NCBI GenBank assembly: GCA_910589035.1
Contig: CAJUSI010000010.1
Coordinates: 1-64,000, forward strand
DNA: 64,000 nt
Source of the DNA: an uncultured Acetatifactor sp.
GTDB taxonomy: Bacteria; Bacillota; Clostridia; Lachnospirales; Lachnospiraceae
Direction of reading: 5' to 3'
The position numbers were made by a program, and so were the translations under genes. Below are positions 32,969-40,880 of the stretch, one piece after another; position 1 is the stretch's first letter; every line of letters begins with the position of its first letter. The notes under the pieces were generated by a model. It was not told the origin of the DNA and ran no database searches. It saw only the letters and a program-made list of their open reading frames with translations.

Positions 32969-33111
32969 AGAGGAGGAAATTGAACGAAATGTAAAAAATA
33001 TCCGGAGAAAAACTAACCTTTTCCCGATCCTGTTACTATATAGGTGAAGCCCTGAGCCGGCCGGCAGGAGCCTGAAGGAATATACTGGAAAATGAATGGA
33101 GTGTTTTGAGA

Positions 33112-34728
33112 ATGGCGGATTTATTTGAACAGATCACAGACGATTATATGCCCATGCTTTTGAACTGGTCTTACAAAAAGACGGGGGAAAGGGAAAGGGC
33201 GGAAGACCTGACCCAGGAGGTCCTTCTCCAGATCCTTTCTGCAATACGGAAAAGCCCGGTGGAGATTCAGGATGTGGAGCATTTTGTCTGGAAGATAGCT
33301 CATTATACCTGGTGCAATGAGCTGCGCAGCAAAATGCGGGGAAAGTGCTGTATCTCCATGGAGAATCTGCAGCTGGAGGACGGCAGGGACTTCGCGGCCG
33401 AGTACGCCGAACAGGAATACAGGCAGGAACTGACTGCCCGGATGAGGGAGAGAGTTTCCAGGCTGAGCTATCTGCAGAGGGAAATTATGATATCCTTTTA
33501 CCTGGAGGGGAAATCCGTCCGTGAGATCGCGCAAAAGCATCAGATGACAGAGTCCGCTGTCAAATGGCATCTCTTTCAAACCAGAAAAAAGCTGAAAAAG
33601 GAGATTGGGATTATGGAAAATAAGGATTTCGTTTACAGACCGCACAAACTGCATATGGGGATCAGCGGGCAGGCGGCTTCTATGGCTGCTGCGGATATTA
33701 CCATGATAGATAACAGCCTCACCAAGCAGAATATCTGCATCGCATGTTACAGACAGTCTAAAACGGCGCAGGAGCTGGCGGAACAGCTGGGGATTCCCAT
33801 GGCATATATTGAGAGCGACCTGGAATGGCTGGTGGAGAGGGAATTTGTCGAAAAGGAGGCTTCCGCCTATTCAGCTTCCTTCCTGATTGAAGGACTGGCG
33901 GATACGCAGGCAAAATATGCAGTCTATCTGAAGCACAGGGAGGCGCTTTCGGATGTTATTCTGGAAGGGCTGACGAAGGCGGAGGAGGCTGTCAGGGCCA
34001 TCGGCTTCCACGGAAGCGACGGAGCCTATGACAGACTGCTGTGGATGCTGATCTATCAGTTTGCGATCCGGCTGAGGATTCCGTATCCGGATTTTGAACG
34101 TCCTGCCAGGATGGACGGAGGGAAATATCTCCCCCTGGGCTTTGACAGCTTCGATGACGGAACCGTGCCGAAGGTTCTCGACACCGGCGGCTGGGCTTAT
34201 AACGGCAGCATGCAGAACGATAATTTCACCTGGTTTGGCATGTACAATTTCGGACACTCCGAGATAGAGGATATGATGGACGCCTGCGACCCGCAGATGC
34301 AGAAGCTGCACGGGATGCTGTGCGAAATCCTTCACTCAGATTATGATATTTCCGGTTATGACGAACAGAAGCGGTTTACCCTGGCTCAGCTGGCCCAGAA
34401 AGGCTTCGTGAGGGTGGAAGGAAAGCGGGCAATTCCCAATTTCTGTGTTTTCACAGAGGAACAGTACGCAAGGCTGCAGGAAGAGGTTTTTGATCCCATA
34501 GCCGCAAAGCTGGAAACGGTAACCCGGTTGCTGGTGGCCGACCTGGAGGAATGCTGCAGGGGAAGGCTGCCCGGGCAGCTGAAATATCTCTACAAGGCGT
34601 CGGTGGCGCTGGCCCTGGGCGATATCGGTTATCTGACCACGTTTTTCGCCTTCCAGGAGGGAAAGCTTTACAGGCCCGCCGACACTCACGACGGGGAATT
34701 CCTGACATTGGTGTATGTCCGCAGATAA
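33112..34728 (+). CDS. ECF-type sigma factor with long extension
   Basis: A 538-residue protein. Residues 1-165 are a sigma-70 family ECF factor: region 2 around KTGERERAEDLTQEVLLQILSAI and region 4 around LSYLQREIMISFYLEGKSVREIAQ and TESAVKWHLFQTRKKL. The remaining 370 residues are not a usual ECF extension: a second helix-turn-helix-like part (SKTAQELAEQLGIPMAYIESDLEWLVEREFV, quoted in part as AQELAEQLGIPMAYIESDL) then a mixed domain with GFDSFDDGTVPKVLDTGGWAY. No anti-sigma gene is adjacent, so the extension may sense a ligand or hold the sigma part inactive. The start could be ATG 33112 or TTG 33106. Targets unknown. Confidence 0.82.
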   Translation: MADLFEQITDDYMPMLLNWSYKKTGERERAEDLTQEVLLQILSAIRKSPVEIQDVEHFVWKIAHYTWCNELRSKMRGKCCISMENLQLEDGRDFAAEYAEQEYRQELTARMRERVSRLSYLQREIMISFYLEGKSVREIAQKHQMTESAVKWHLFQTRKKLKKEIGIMENKDFVYRPHKLHMGISGQAASMAAADITMIDNSLTKQNICIACYRQSKTAQELAEQLGIPMAYIESDLEWLVEREFVEKEASAYSASFLIEGLADTQAKYAVYLKHREALSDVILEGLTKAEEAVRAIGFHGSDGAYDRLLWMLIYQFAIRLRIPYPDFERPARMDGGKYLPLGFDSFDDGTVPKVLDTGGWAYNGSMQNDNFTWFGMYNFGHSEIEDMMDACDPQMQKLHGMLCEILHSDYDISGYDEQKRFTLAQLAQKGFVRVEGKRAIPNFCVFTEEQYARLQEEVFDPIAAKLETVTRLLVADLEECCRGRLPGQLKYLYKASVALALGDIGYLTTFFAFQEGKLYRPADTHDGEFLTLVYVRR

Positions 34729-34776
34729 CAATCCGAATGGGGAACCGCCGGTTTCCGACAGATTTCGGGAGACTAT

Positions 34777-34877
34777 AATATATACTGCTAAACGATTTCA
34801 CATGCCGTGAAACCAGACTGCAAACGCTGACTGGTTCAATCGCATGATTATATCATGCAGCGTTATGCAGTATAATA
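34777..34877. mobile_element. 100-bp inverted-repeat element, copy 1
   Basis: Starts TATATACTGCTAAACG and ends CGTTATGCAGTATAATA, imperfect terminal inverted repeats, with an inner TGAAACCAG / CTGGTTCA pair. A second copy lies at 35704-35811 and the right end of a third at 52697-52722. No coding capacity. The two full copies flank the hicAB genes. Confidence 0.78.
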
Positions 34878-34926
34878 AGGAAGCCGATGCCAAAGGTTAA
34901 CGCCATGGCATTGGCTTCCATTCATT

Positions 34927-35304
34927 CTACGATGAAATTTTTGAAATCAGTGCTTCCTGCAAAATCTTGGAAAAGTTCAGCCCCATGGATACTGCGCGGT
35001 CATTCAGCCATGATGGAATGGTCAAGGTTTTCTTGACGGCTTTTGTGTCCTTATACTGGTTAATATCGCAGGAAACAAGTGTTACAAAACCATCTGCCGG
35101 ATGAAAGGATGAAATATCGGAAGGAGAAGCGATAGTATCACCGTGCTCCAATAATGACAAAAGATATCCGGTAAGGGCTTCCTGTGCCATCTCCATAGAT
35201 TCCGGAATAGTGGAACCATATGTGTTGCAGCCTTTCAGGTCTGGAAATTCCACCCAGTAGGATTCATCTTCCTGGTGAAAGATGGCAGGATATACGAATA
35301 ACAT
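34927..35304 (-). CDS. hicB: HicB-family antitoxin
   Basis: A 125-residue protein with the partial RNase-H-like HicB fold: PAIFHQEDESYWVEFPDLKGCNTYG, then AQEALTGYLLSLLEHG. The C-terminal TIPSWLNDRAVSMGLNFSKILQEAL is a ribbon-helix-helix-like DNA-binding tail. HicB neutralises the mRNA-cleaving HicA toxin and represses the operon. GGAGG lies six bases before the ATG, within the hicA 3' region, so translation is coupled. It is second in the operon, the usual hicA-hicB order. Confidence 0.92.
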   Translation of the reverse strand: MLFVYPAIFHQEDESYWVEFPDLKGCNTYGSTIPESMEMAQEALTGYLLSLLEHGDTIASPSDISSFHPADGFVTLVSCDINQYKDTKAVKKTLTIPSWLNDRAVSMGLNFSKILQEALISKISS

Positions 35305-35519
35305 AACAAAACCTCCTTGCTTTTTGGTTCAAAAAGGCAGAACTGTTTCAGCCCCGCATCTTTTAAGATTTGTTGCAGCAGACCGGTAGGAACATCTTTA
35401 CCATGCACGGGAACCGAAAGGGTTATACCCTCTTTTCTAAAAATATGGTGGCTTCCGTTAATCCTGTCAAGCGTCCAGCCATTTTTCTTTAAGAGTTTAA
35501 TAAGATCCCTGTCTTTGAT
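35235..35519 (-). CDS. hicA: HicA-family toxin, ATC in place of start
   Basis: The frame reads KDRDLIKLLKKNGWTLDRINGSHHIFRKEG, here shown as NGWTLDRINGSHHIFRKEG, with the catalytic His in the GSHH motif, then LSVPVHGKDVPTGLLQQILKDAGLK. This is the double-stranded-RNA-binding-like HicA fold that cuts mRNA. The codon at the expected start (35517-35519) is ATC, with TGA two codons before it, and no ATG, GTG or TTG is available upstream in frame. GGAG sits at the correct distance. The frame also runs 37 residues past the usual end, overlapping hicB by 70 bases. So the toxin is silenced or made at very low level. The coordinates are those of the open frame from ATC. Confidence 0.8.
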   Translation of the reverse strand: MKDRDLIKLLKKNGWTLDRINGSHHIFRKEGITLSVPVHGKDVPTGLLQQILKDAGLKQFCLFEPKSKEVLLCYSYILPSFTRKMNPTGWNFQT

Positions 35520-35541
35520 GCCTCATCTCCTTACATAAATA

Positions 35542-35570
35542 ACGATAACACGTATAGGGCGTACTGTCAA
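35542..35570 (-). promoter_or_regulatory. Promoter of hicAB
   Basis: On the minus strand TTGACA (plus 35565-35570) and TATCGT (plus 35542-35547) are 17 bases apart, placing the transcript start about 15-20 bases before the hicA frame. The promoter is near consensus, so the operon should be transcribed even if hicA is not translated. Confidence 0.65.
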
Positions 35571-35621
35571 GAGGGGGCTTACTTTTATATCAAATCCCTT
35601 TACTTTCCATGGGATTCCCCC

Positions 35622-35705
35622 TATAATAGAACTTGGATTACAGGGTTCGCGAAGCGGTTCCTGTAATAGAACTTGGATTACAGGGTTCGCGAAGCGGTTC
35701 CTGTA
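35622..35705. repeat. Two 40-bp tandem hairpin units
   Basis: Two identical 40-bp units (starting near 35623 and 35663) contain ATTACAGG / CCTGTAAT arms with inner CGC / GCG, joined by TAATAGAACTTGG. Linker and design match the arrays at 1-122 and 24262-24370. The second unit abuts the inverted-repeat element at 35704. Confidence 0.85.
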
Positions 35706-35811
35706 ATATATACTGCTGAACGATTTCATTTGCCGTGAAACCAGACTGCATAACGCTGACTGGTTCAACCGCATGATTGCAATAGGCAGTATTCAGCGTT
35801 ATGCAGTATAA
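35704..35811. mobile_element. 100-bp inverted-repeat element, copy 2
   Basis: Same ends and inner dyad as the copy at 34777-34877, with a small extra segment (ATAGGCAGTATTC) near the right end. It lies just upstream of pyrK. Confidence 0.78.
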
Positions 35812-35861
35812 CTTATGACAGAGCAAACGGCAGAGAGTACAGACCGGAAAGGATGGGCAGT

Positions 35862-36632
35862 ATGAAACAAAAACAGACGGCGGCGGTACTTTCCCAGCGT
35901 GAGATTGCTGCGGATATCTATGACATGTGGATAGGGACCTCACTGGCCGCGGAGGCGCGGCCGGGGCAGTTCCTCTGCATTTACCCCAAGGACAGGAGCA
36001 CCCTGCTTCCCAGACCCATCAGCATCTGCGAAGCGGACCGGGAGAAAAAGGCGCTCCGCATCGTCTACCGCATCGCGGGAGCGGGCACCAGGGAATTCTC
36101 GGGCTACAGGCAGGGGGATACCGTCTCCATACTGGGGAACCTGGGCAATGGCTTTCCCCTGGAGGAAGGCAGGGGGAAAAAGGTTTTCCTCATGGGAGGG
36201 GGTATCGGAATCCCGCCCATGCTGGAGCTGGCGAAGCGGCTGGAGGCCGAAAAGCAGATCATCCTGGGTTACCGGAACGGGGAGCTTTTTCTCAAAGAGG
36301 ACCTGGAAAAATACGGCAGGGTCTACGCGGCCACCGAGGACGGTAGCGCGGGGACAAAGGGCAATGTGATGGATGCGGTCCGGGAGAACGGCCTTACGGC
36401 GGAGGTGATCTATGCCTGCGGGCCCATGCCCATGCTAAGGGCCATTAAGGCCTATGCGCAGGAGCATCATATCAGGGCCTATCTTTCCCTGGAGGAGCGC
36501 ATGGCCTGCGGTGTGGGCGCCTGCCTGGGCTGTGTGGCGAAGACAAAGGAGATAGATTCCCATTCCCATGTGCACAATGCGCGCATCTGCACGGACGGGC
36601 CTGTGTTTGAGGCCCGGGAGGTGGAGATATAG
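35862..36632 (+). CDS. pyrK: Dihydroorotate dehydrogenase B, electron-transfer subunit
   Basis: Carries electrons from dihydroorotate oxidation in PyrD to NAD+, using FAD and a [2Fe-2S] cluster, in UMP synthesis. 256 residues, normal length. FAD-binding LLPRPISICEAD and VYRIAGAGTREF, NAD-binding VFLMGGGIGIPPMLELAK, and the cluster ligands in ACGVGACLGCVA plus a later Cys in ARICTDGPVF are all present. The ATG at 35862 has GGAAAGGA eight bases upstream; an ATG at 35853 is too close to it. pyrD follows after 169 bases. Cytosolic heterotetramer with PyrD. Confidence 0.95.
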   Translation: MKQKQTAAVLSQREIAADIYDMWIGTSLAAEARPGQFLCIYPKDRSTLLPRPISICEADREKKALRIVYRIAGAGTREFSGYRQGDTVSILGNLGNGFPLEEGRGKKVFLMGGGIGIPPMLELAKRLEAEKQIILGYRNGELFLKEDLEKYGRVYAATEDGSAGTKGNVMDAVRENGLTAEVIYACGPMPMLRAIKAYAQEHHIRAYLSLEERMACGVGACLGCVAKTKEIDSHSHVHNARICTDGPVFEAREVEI

Positions 36633-36770
36633 ACAACTCCCCGGAAGCTTTCGGAGAAAATATCGGTTCCTGATCCGGATTATTCGAAGGGAATGATTCA
36701 GAGATACGGAAATCTTAAGTGGTCTGGAAAATCTGGCTGAGAGATTCCAGGAGTAAATTTAGAAAGACTA

Positions 36771-36794
36771 TGCGCGCCGAAGCGCGCAGGGAGG
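36771..36794 (+). promoter_or_regulatory. Hairpin abutting pyrD ribosome binding site
   Basis: TGCGCGC and GCGCGCA form a perfect 7-bp stem with a CGAA loop, immediately followed by GGGAGG. The asnS gene has the same arrangement at 45247-45270. The hairpin does not mask the ribosome binding site; it may act as a 5' stabiliser. Confidence 0.6.
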
Positions 36795-36801
36795 TATCAC
36801 A

Positions 36802-37710
36802 ATGAATACAGAGGTAACGCTGGCGGGAATTACTCTGAAAAACCCGGTTATGACGGCTTCCGGGACCTTCGGATCCGGCATGGAATATTCGGAATTCGTG
36901 GATTTGAACAGGCTTGGGGCGGTGGTGACCAAGGGCGTGGCAAATGTGCCCTGGCCCGGCAATCCCACTCCCAGGGTGGCGGAAGTATACGGGGGTATGC
37001 TCAATGCCATCGGGCTGCAAAACCCCGGCATCGACGTGTTCCTGGACCGGGATATTCCTTTTCTGAAGCAGTACGATACCAGAATCATCGTCAATGTCTG
37101 CGGCAGGACGGTGGAGGACTATGTGGAGGTGGTGGAGCGCCTGGGAGAGGAAGAGGCGGTGGCCATGCTGGAAATCAATGTGTCCTGCCCCAATGTAAAG
37201 GAAGGAGCCATTGCTTTCGGCCAGGATCCGGCGGCGCTGCTTCGCATTACGCGGGAGATCAAGCGCCATGCCAGGCAGCCGGTGATCATGAAGCTCAGCC
37301 CCAACGTGACGGATATCGCTCTGATGGCGAAGACCGCCCAGGAAGGGGGAGCGGATGCAATTTCCCTGATCAATACCATCACCGGAATGAAAATCGATAT
37401 CCACAGAAGGAAATTCGTCCTTGCCAATAAGACAGGCGGCATGAGCGGGCCCGCCATCAAGCCCGTGGCGGTGCGCATGGTATACCAGGCAGCCCGGGCG
37501 GTGGAGATTCCCGTCATCGGCATGGGCGGCATTGCCAGCGGGGAGGACGCGGTGGAATTCCTTCTGGCGGGCGCCAGCGCGGTCAGCGTGGGGGCCATGA
37601 ATTTCGTGAATCCCCATGCTACCCTGGAGGTGGCGGAGGGAATCGAGAGATACATGGAGAAATATCATGTGGAGAACGTGACCGACCTGATCGGCGCTGT
37701 GGAGGAGTAA
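36802..37710 (+). CDS. pyrD: Dihydroorotate dehydrogenase B, catalytic subunit
   Basis: Oxidises dihydroorotate to orotate on FMN, the fourth step of pyrimidine synthesis. 302 residues, class 1B. Visible are the start LAGITLKNPVMTASGTFGSG, the catalytic Cys in NVSCPNVKEGAIAFG (about residue 132), VIMKLSPNVTD with the FMN-contacting Lys, SLINTITGMKIDI, and phosphate-binding VIGMGGIASGEDAVEFLLAGA. Pairs with PyrK encoded upstream. The start is ATG 36802, seven bases after GGGAGG. Other pyr genes are not in the window. Confidence 0.96.
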   Translation: MNTEVTLAGITLKNPVMTASGTFGSGMEYSEFVDLNRLGAVVTKGVANVPWPGNPTPRVAEVYGGMLNAIGLQNPGIDVFLDRDIPFLKQYDTRIIVNVCGRTVEDYVEVVERLGEEEAVAMLEINVSCPNVKEGAIAFGQDPAALLRITREIKRHARQPVIMKLSPNVTDIALMAKTAQEGGADAISLINTITGMKIDIHRRKFVLANKTGGMSGPAIKPVAVRMVYQAARAVEIPVIGMGGIASGEDAVEFLLAGASAVSVGAMNFVNPHATLEVAEGIERYMEKYHVENVTDLIGAVEE

Positions 37711-37964
37711 AATCCAATGCCTGAATCAGCGGTGGTGAGGTTCAACGTGTTACAGCAAAGATTGTGGAAGGGCAGTCATTTTCCGACAGTTCCTTACGGA
37801 ATGCTGTATCTGACAGATTGAGCATTTCATCAGTTCAACAAAAGCAAGGATAGAAAGCACAAGTTCCTGACAGCCGGACTAACCGGAAGAAGACTGCGCG
37901 GCGGGCATAAACTTCCGAATAGCTTCATATATATTTTTATACGAGTATATATGGAGGTATGATT

Positions 37965-39515
37965 GTGGAGCTGATAAAGAGAAATATACATATGGACCGC
38001 GTCCGAACCCAGGCGGTCATGCAGTTTACTCTGGAGGATGATGTCAATATTCCGGAGAATAAGCCGGATGTGGCAGCGCTGAATCTGGAAAAAGGGGAGC
38101 TTGTCATCGACGAGATCAGGCCGGCGACAGATTCGGTCACTGTCCGGGGGAGACTGTGCTTTGTGGTGCTCTATCACACTCTGGAGGAGGGAAGTAATCT
38201 GGTGGTGCTGGAAGGGAAGCTCCCCTTTGAGGAAAGGATCAACATGCAGGGGGTGACTCCTGCGGATACGGTGACAGTGGACGGGGAGGTGGAGGACATC
38301 ACTGTCAACATGATCAATTCCCGGAAGCTGAACATTCAGTCCCTGGCCACCATGTCGGCAAGGGTGGAGGAGCTCTATGACGAGGAGGCGCCCATTGCCA
38401 TTCACGGGGACGAGAAGGTGGAATACCGCCGTATGCCCCTGAATCTGACCCAGATCGCCATCTGCAAGAATGATATTTTCCGGCTCAAGGAGGAAGTGGC
38501 CCTTCCCTCCAATTATCCCAATATTTTCCAGATCCTGTGGAGCAATCTTTCTCTGGGGGATGTGGAATTTAAAGTGATGGAAGAAAAGCTTACGATTTCG
38601 GGGGATATCCATCTCTTTGTACTGTATGAGGGGGAAGGGGAGGAGCACCCCTGCCGGAGCTTTGAAACTACCATTCCTTTCAGCGGCGTTCTGGAGTGCC
38701 ATGGCTGCAGGGAGGGAATGCTGCCGGATATCCGATATCGGCTGGGGCAGCAGGAACTGACGGTGCGTCCCGATTTTGACGGGGAGGAGAGATGCATCGC
38801 CCTGGAGCTGGTGCTGGATATCGGCATTCGGATTTATGAGGAGGAAAGGCTGGAAATCATATCCGATATATACGGGGTATCCAAGGAGATTGACACGGTG
38901 TCCCACAGGGCCGATCTGCGCAGGCTGCTTTCCCGGGTGACAGGGAAGACGAAGGTGACCGATCATATTCATGTGGACGGGGGCACGGTGATGCAGCTGC
39001 TGCACAGCGAGGGCTCCGTGAGCCTGGAGCAGCAGGGAACCGTGGAGAACGGAATTTCGCTTCAGGGCAGTGTGCTGATCAAGGTGATGTACATTACAGG
39101 GGAGGACGAGGCGCCTTACGGCAGTACCCAGGCCCAGATTCCCTATCAGTATACCCTGGAAGTGCCGGATATCGCGCCGGAGGACATGGGAGCGGTGCAT
39201 GCGGAGGTGGAACAGCTTCAGGTGACCATGCTGGACGGGGAGGAGATGGACGTCAAGGCGGTCTTAAGCTTTTCCACGGTGGTATTCAAGAACGTGCCTG
39301 TTGAGCTCATCAGCCAGGTGAATGTGAGCGAGCTGGACAGCGGCAAGATGAGCAGTCTGCCGGGCATAGTGGTCCATATGGTAAAGGCGGGGGATAATCT
39401 GTGGAATATCGGGAAGAAATACTATGTGCCCGTGGACTCCCTGAGAGAACTGAATTCCCTTGACAGCGATGAACTGAAGACAGGGCAGAAGCTCCTCATA
39501 GTAAAGGGCGGATGA
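37965..39515 (+). CDS. SipL-like SPOCS/LysM spore coat protein
   Basis: A 516-residue protein with SPOCS (DUF3794) domains followed by a C-terminal LysM, the layout of SipL, which in Clostridioides difficile binds SpoIVA and anchors the coat to the forespore. SPOCS hallmarks are DVNIPENKPDVAALNLEKGE near residue 25, VRGRLCFVVLYH, and a repeat of the pattern near residue 180 (SGDIHLFVLYEGEGEE) and 335. The LysM is VVHMVKAGDNLWNIGKKYYV to LLIVKGG. The start is GTG 37965, seven bases after GGAGG; ATG 37959 lies too near. Expressed presumably in the mother cell. Confidence 0.88.
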   Translation: MELIKRNIHMDRVRTQAVMQFTLEDDVNIPENKPDVAALNLEKGELVIDEIRPATDSVTVRGRLCFVVLYHTLEEGSNLVVLEGKLPFEERINMQGVTPADTVTVDGEVEDITVNMINSRKLNIQSLATMSARVEELYDEEAPIAIHGDEKVEYRRMPLNLTQIAICKNDIFRLKEEVALPSNYPNIFQILWSNLSLGDVEFKVMEEKLTISGDIHLFVLYEGEGEEHPCRSFETTIPFSGVLECHGCREGMLPDIRYRLGQQELTVRPDFDGEERCIALELVLDIGIRIYEEERLEIISDIYGVSKEIDTVSHRADLRRLLSRVTGKTKVTDHIHVDGGTVMQLLHSEGSVSLEQQGTVENGISLQGSVLIKVMYITGEDEAPYGSTQAQIPYQYTLEVPDIAPEDMGAVHAEVEQLQVTMLDGEEMDVKAVLSFSTVVFKNVPVELISQVNVSELDSGKMSSLPGIVVHMVKAGDNLWNIGKKYYVPVDSLRELNSLDSDELKTGQKLLIVKGG

Positions 39516-39540
39516 TGGGGGGGCACACCGTTTGTTCCTG

Positions 39541-39585
39541 CCGCTGAGGCGGCATCCGCTGAGGCGGCATCCGCTGAGGCGGCAG
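39541..39585. repeat. 15-bp triplicated palindrome
   Basis: GCCGCTGAGGCGGCATC-type units recur three times at 15-bp spacing. Each unit can pair GCCGC with GCGGC around TGAG. Located just after the SipL-like gene. Confidence 0.85.
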
Positions 39586-39598
39586 GACGGAAAAGCAG

Positions 39599-39661
39599 GC
39601 GCTTAAGGCCGAAACTATGCATAAAACCGAAATATTTTGGTTCCGAATTGCCCGGGTCAGG
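39599..39661. repeat. CTGACCCGG-family element, reverse copy
   Basis: Read on the minus strand this begins CTGACCCGGGCAATTCGGAACC and ends TTAAGCGC, matching the family seen three times at 43445-43632 and once at 63590-63650. Sequence inside is more diverged. Confidence 0.6.
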
Positions 39662-39665
39662 GCAT

Positions 39666-39703
39666 AAAAATGGCTTTCATTCCAAAGGGAAGTGAAAGCC
39701 ATT
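39666..39703 (-). terminator. Intrinsic terminator
   Basis: AATGGCTTTCA at 39669-39679 and TGAAAGCCATT at 39693-39703 form a perfect 11-bp stem. On the minus strand it is followed by a T5 run, so it ends the transcript of the gene at 39753-40421. Confidence 0.8.
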
Positions 39704-39752
39704 CGTGTATTTACCTTATTATAGCTGAAGCGACTCGTTTGCGGCGCTCTCA

Positions 39753-40421
39753 TTATTTGAAGGGAGTCTCCTCCTCGGAAGCGGCGGCCGTTTCCTTCTG
39801 CGCCTCCTCCTTCATTTTGTCAAACTTTTCCATGACGGCGTCATAAGTACGCTGGGAAATATCGGGAAGGGAACCGCCCCAGGTCTTTCCCGCTTTTTTG
39901 AAGCCCTTTTCGAAAGCGGCGCGCATATCTTCAATTTTGTCCGGATCGCCGCCGGTCAGTGCATTGGCAAAATCGATGATTCTGTCGGAAGTCTTCTCAA
40001 CACCCCAGTACCCGTCCTCGGCAATGTCGGCCTGTGCCTGTGCTTTGGTGGCAGGATCCACGGTATAATTGCCGCTTCTTAAAAAGGACCAGATATCATT
40101 GGCCTTGCCGTAGGCATCTGCCTGCCCGGTCATCATCTTCTCCACCAGGCTGCGCAGCTGCGCCGTCCTTGCGTCTGCATCCGCTTTCAGCTTGTTGATC
40201 AGATTTGTGTCAGGCTTATAGGTCTTTGTCGTGGAAGCGGAAGCTTCCTTGGAAGGCACATATACAACGCCTGCATCGCCGTTTTCCGTTTTGGCACTCT
40301 CCGTTTTGGTATTTTCGGTTGTGGTACTCTCACTTGCGTTTGTCTCTTTTTTTACATTTTCTGCAGCGGAATAACTGTAGGCGGCTGCCGCCTGATTTGA
40401 TGTAACTCCGTTTACACTCAT
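39753..40421 (-). CDS. Conserved protein of unknown function
   Basis: A 222-residue protein. The first 75 residues are Ala/Ser/Thr/Glu-rich low complexity (ASESTTTENTKTESAKTEN), and the C-terminal 130 residues form a compact helical domain with DGYWGVEKTSDRIIDFANAL and TWGGSLPDISQRTYDAVMEK. I recall this last domain from proteins of motile clostridia but cannot name it or its role. No signal peptide; Cys-free. GGAGG lies seven bases before the ATG at 40421, which is chosen over a longer reading. Single gene with its own terminator. Confidence 0.75.
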   Translation of the reverse strand: MSVNGVTSNQAAAAYSYSAAENVKKETNASESTTTENTKTESAKTENGDAGVVYVPSKEASASTTKTYKPDTNLINKLKADADARTAQLRSLVEKMMTGQADAYGKANDIWSFLRSGNYTVDPATKAQAQADIAEDGYWGVEKTSDRIIDFANALTGGDPDKIEDMRAAFEKGFKKAGKTWGGSLPDISQRTYDAVMEKFDKMKEEAQKETAAASEEETPFK

Positions 40422-40665
40422 AGTATCCTCCTTCTGACGAATTGTCGTTTTCCGTCCCCGCCGGATTTGGGCAGGGGATATCATCCATGATATTTCTGCT
40501 CTTTATTTCGGCAGGGAAGCGGGAAATGTTTAGCGTTCCGGCATATATTTATGGGAATTTCTGCCGGCGGGGACGGAGGTCTCTGATCTGCGTTCTGTGT
40601 AAGCGGAGGATGGGGAATTGCGGGCAATTGCTCCGGCAGGCTAAAGTGCAGTCTCTGTGAGGGCA

Positions 40666-40880
40666 GGAAAAAGCCTGTCGGCAGGGAGCTCAAGGACGCA
40701 GCCGGACAGAAAAAAGCCTGTCGGCAGGGAGCTCAAGGACGCAGCCGGACAGGAAAAAGCCTGTCGGCAGGGAGCTCAAGGACGCAGCCGGACAGAAAAA
40801 AGCCTGTCGGCAGGGAGCTCAAGGACGCAGCCGGACAGAAAAAAGCCTGTCGGCAGGGAGCTCAAGGATGCACCCGGGCA
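40666..40880. repeat. Five tandem 43-bp units at gene end
   Basis: Units start at 40666, 40709, 40752, 40795 and 40838 and are nearly identical. Each reads, on the minus strand, through CCTTGAGCTCCCTGCCGACAGG to a C and T5-6 run, a small stem (CCTG/CAGG) plus T-tract like a weak terminator. The right-most unit overlaps the last codons and stop of the DUF1934 gene, so the array appears to have grown from that gene's own 3' end. The rest of 40422-40665 holds no supported gene. Confidence 0.9.

Noticed and set aside
35822..36346. Second plus-strand frame inside pyrK
   Set aside because: Shadow of pyrK with no motifs of its own.
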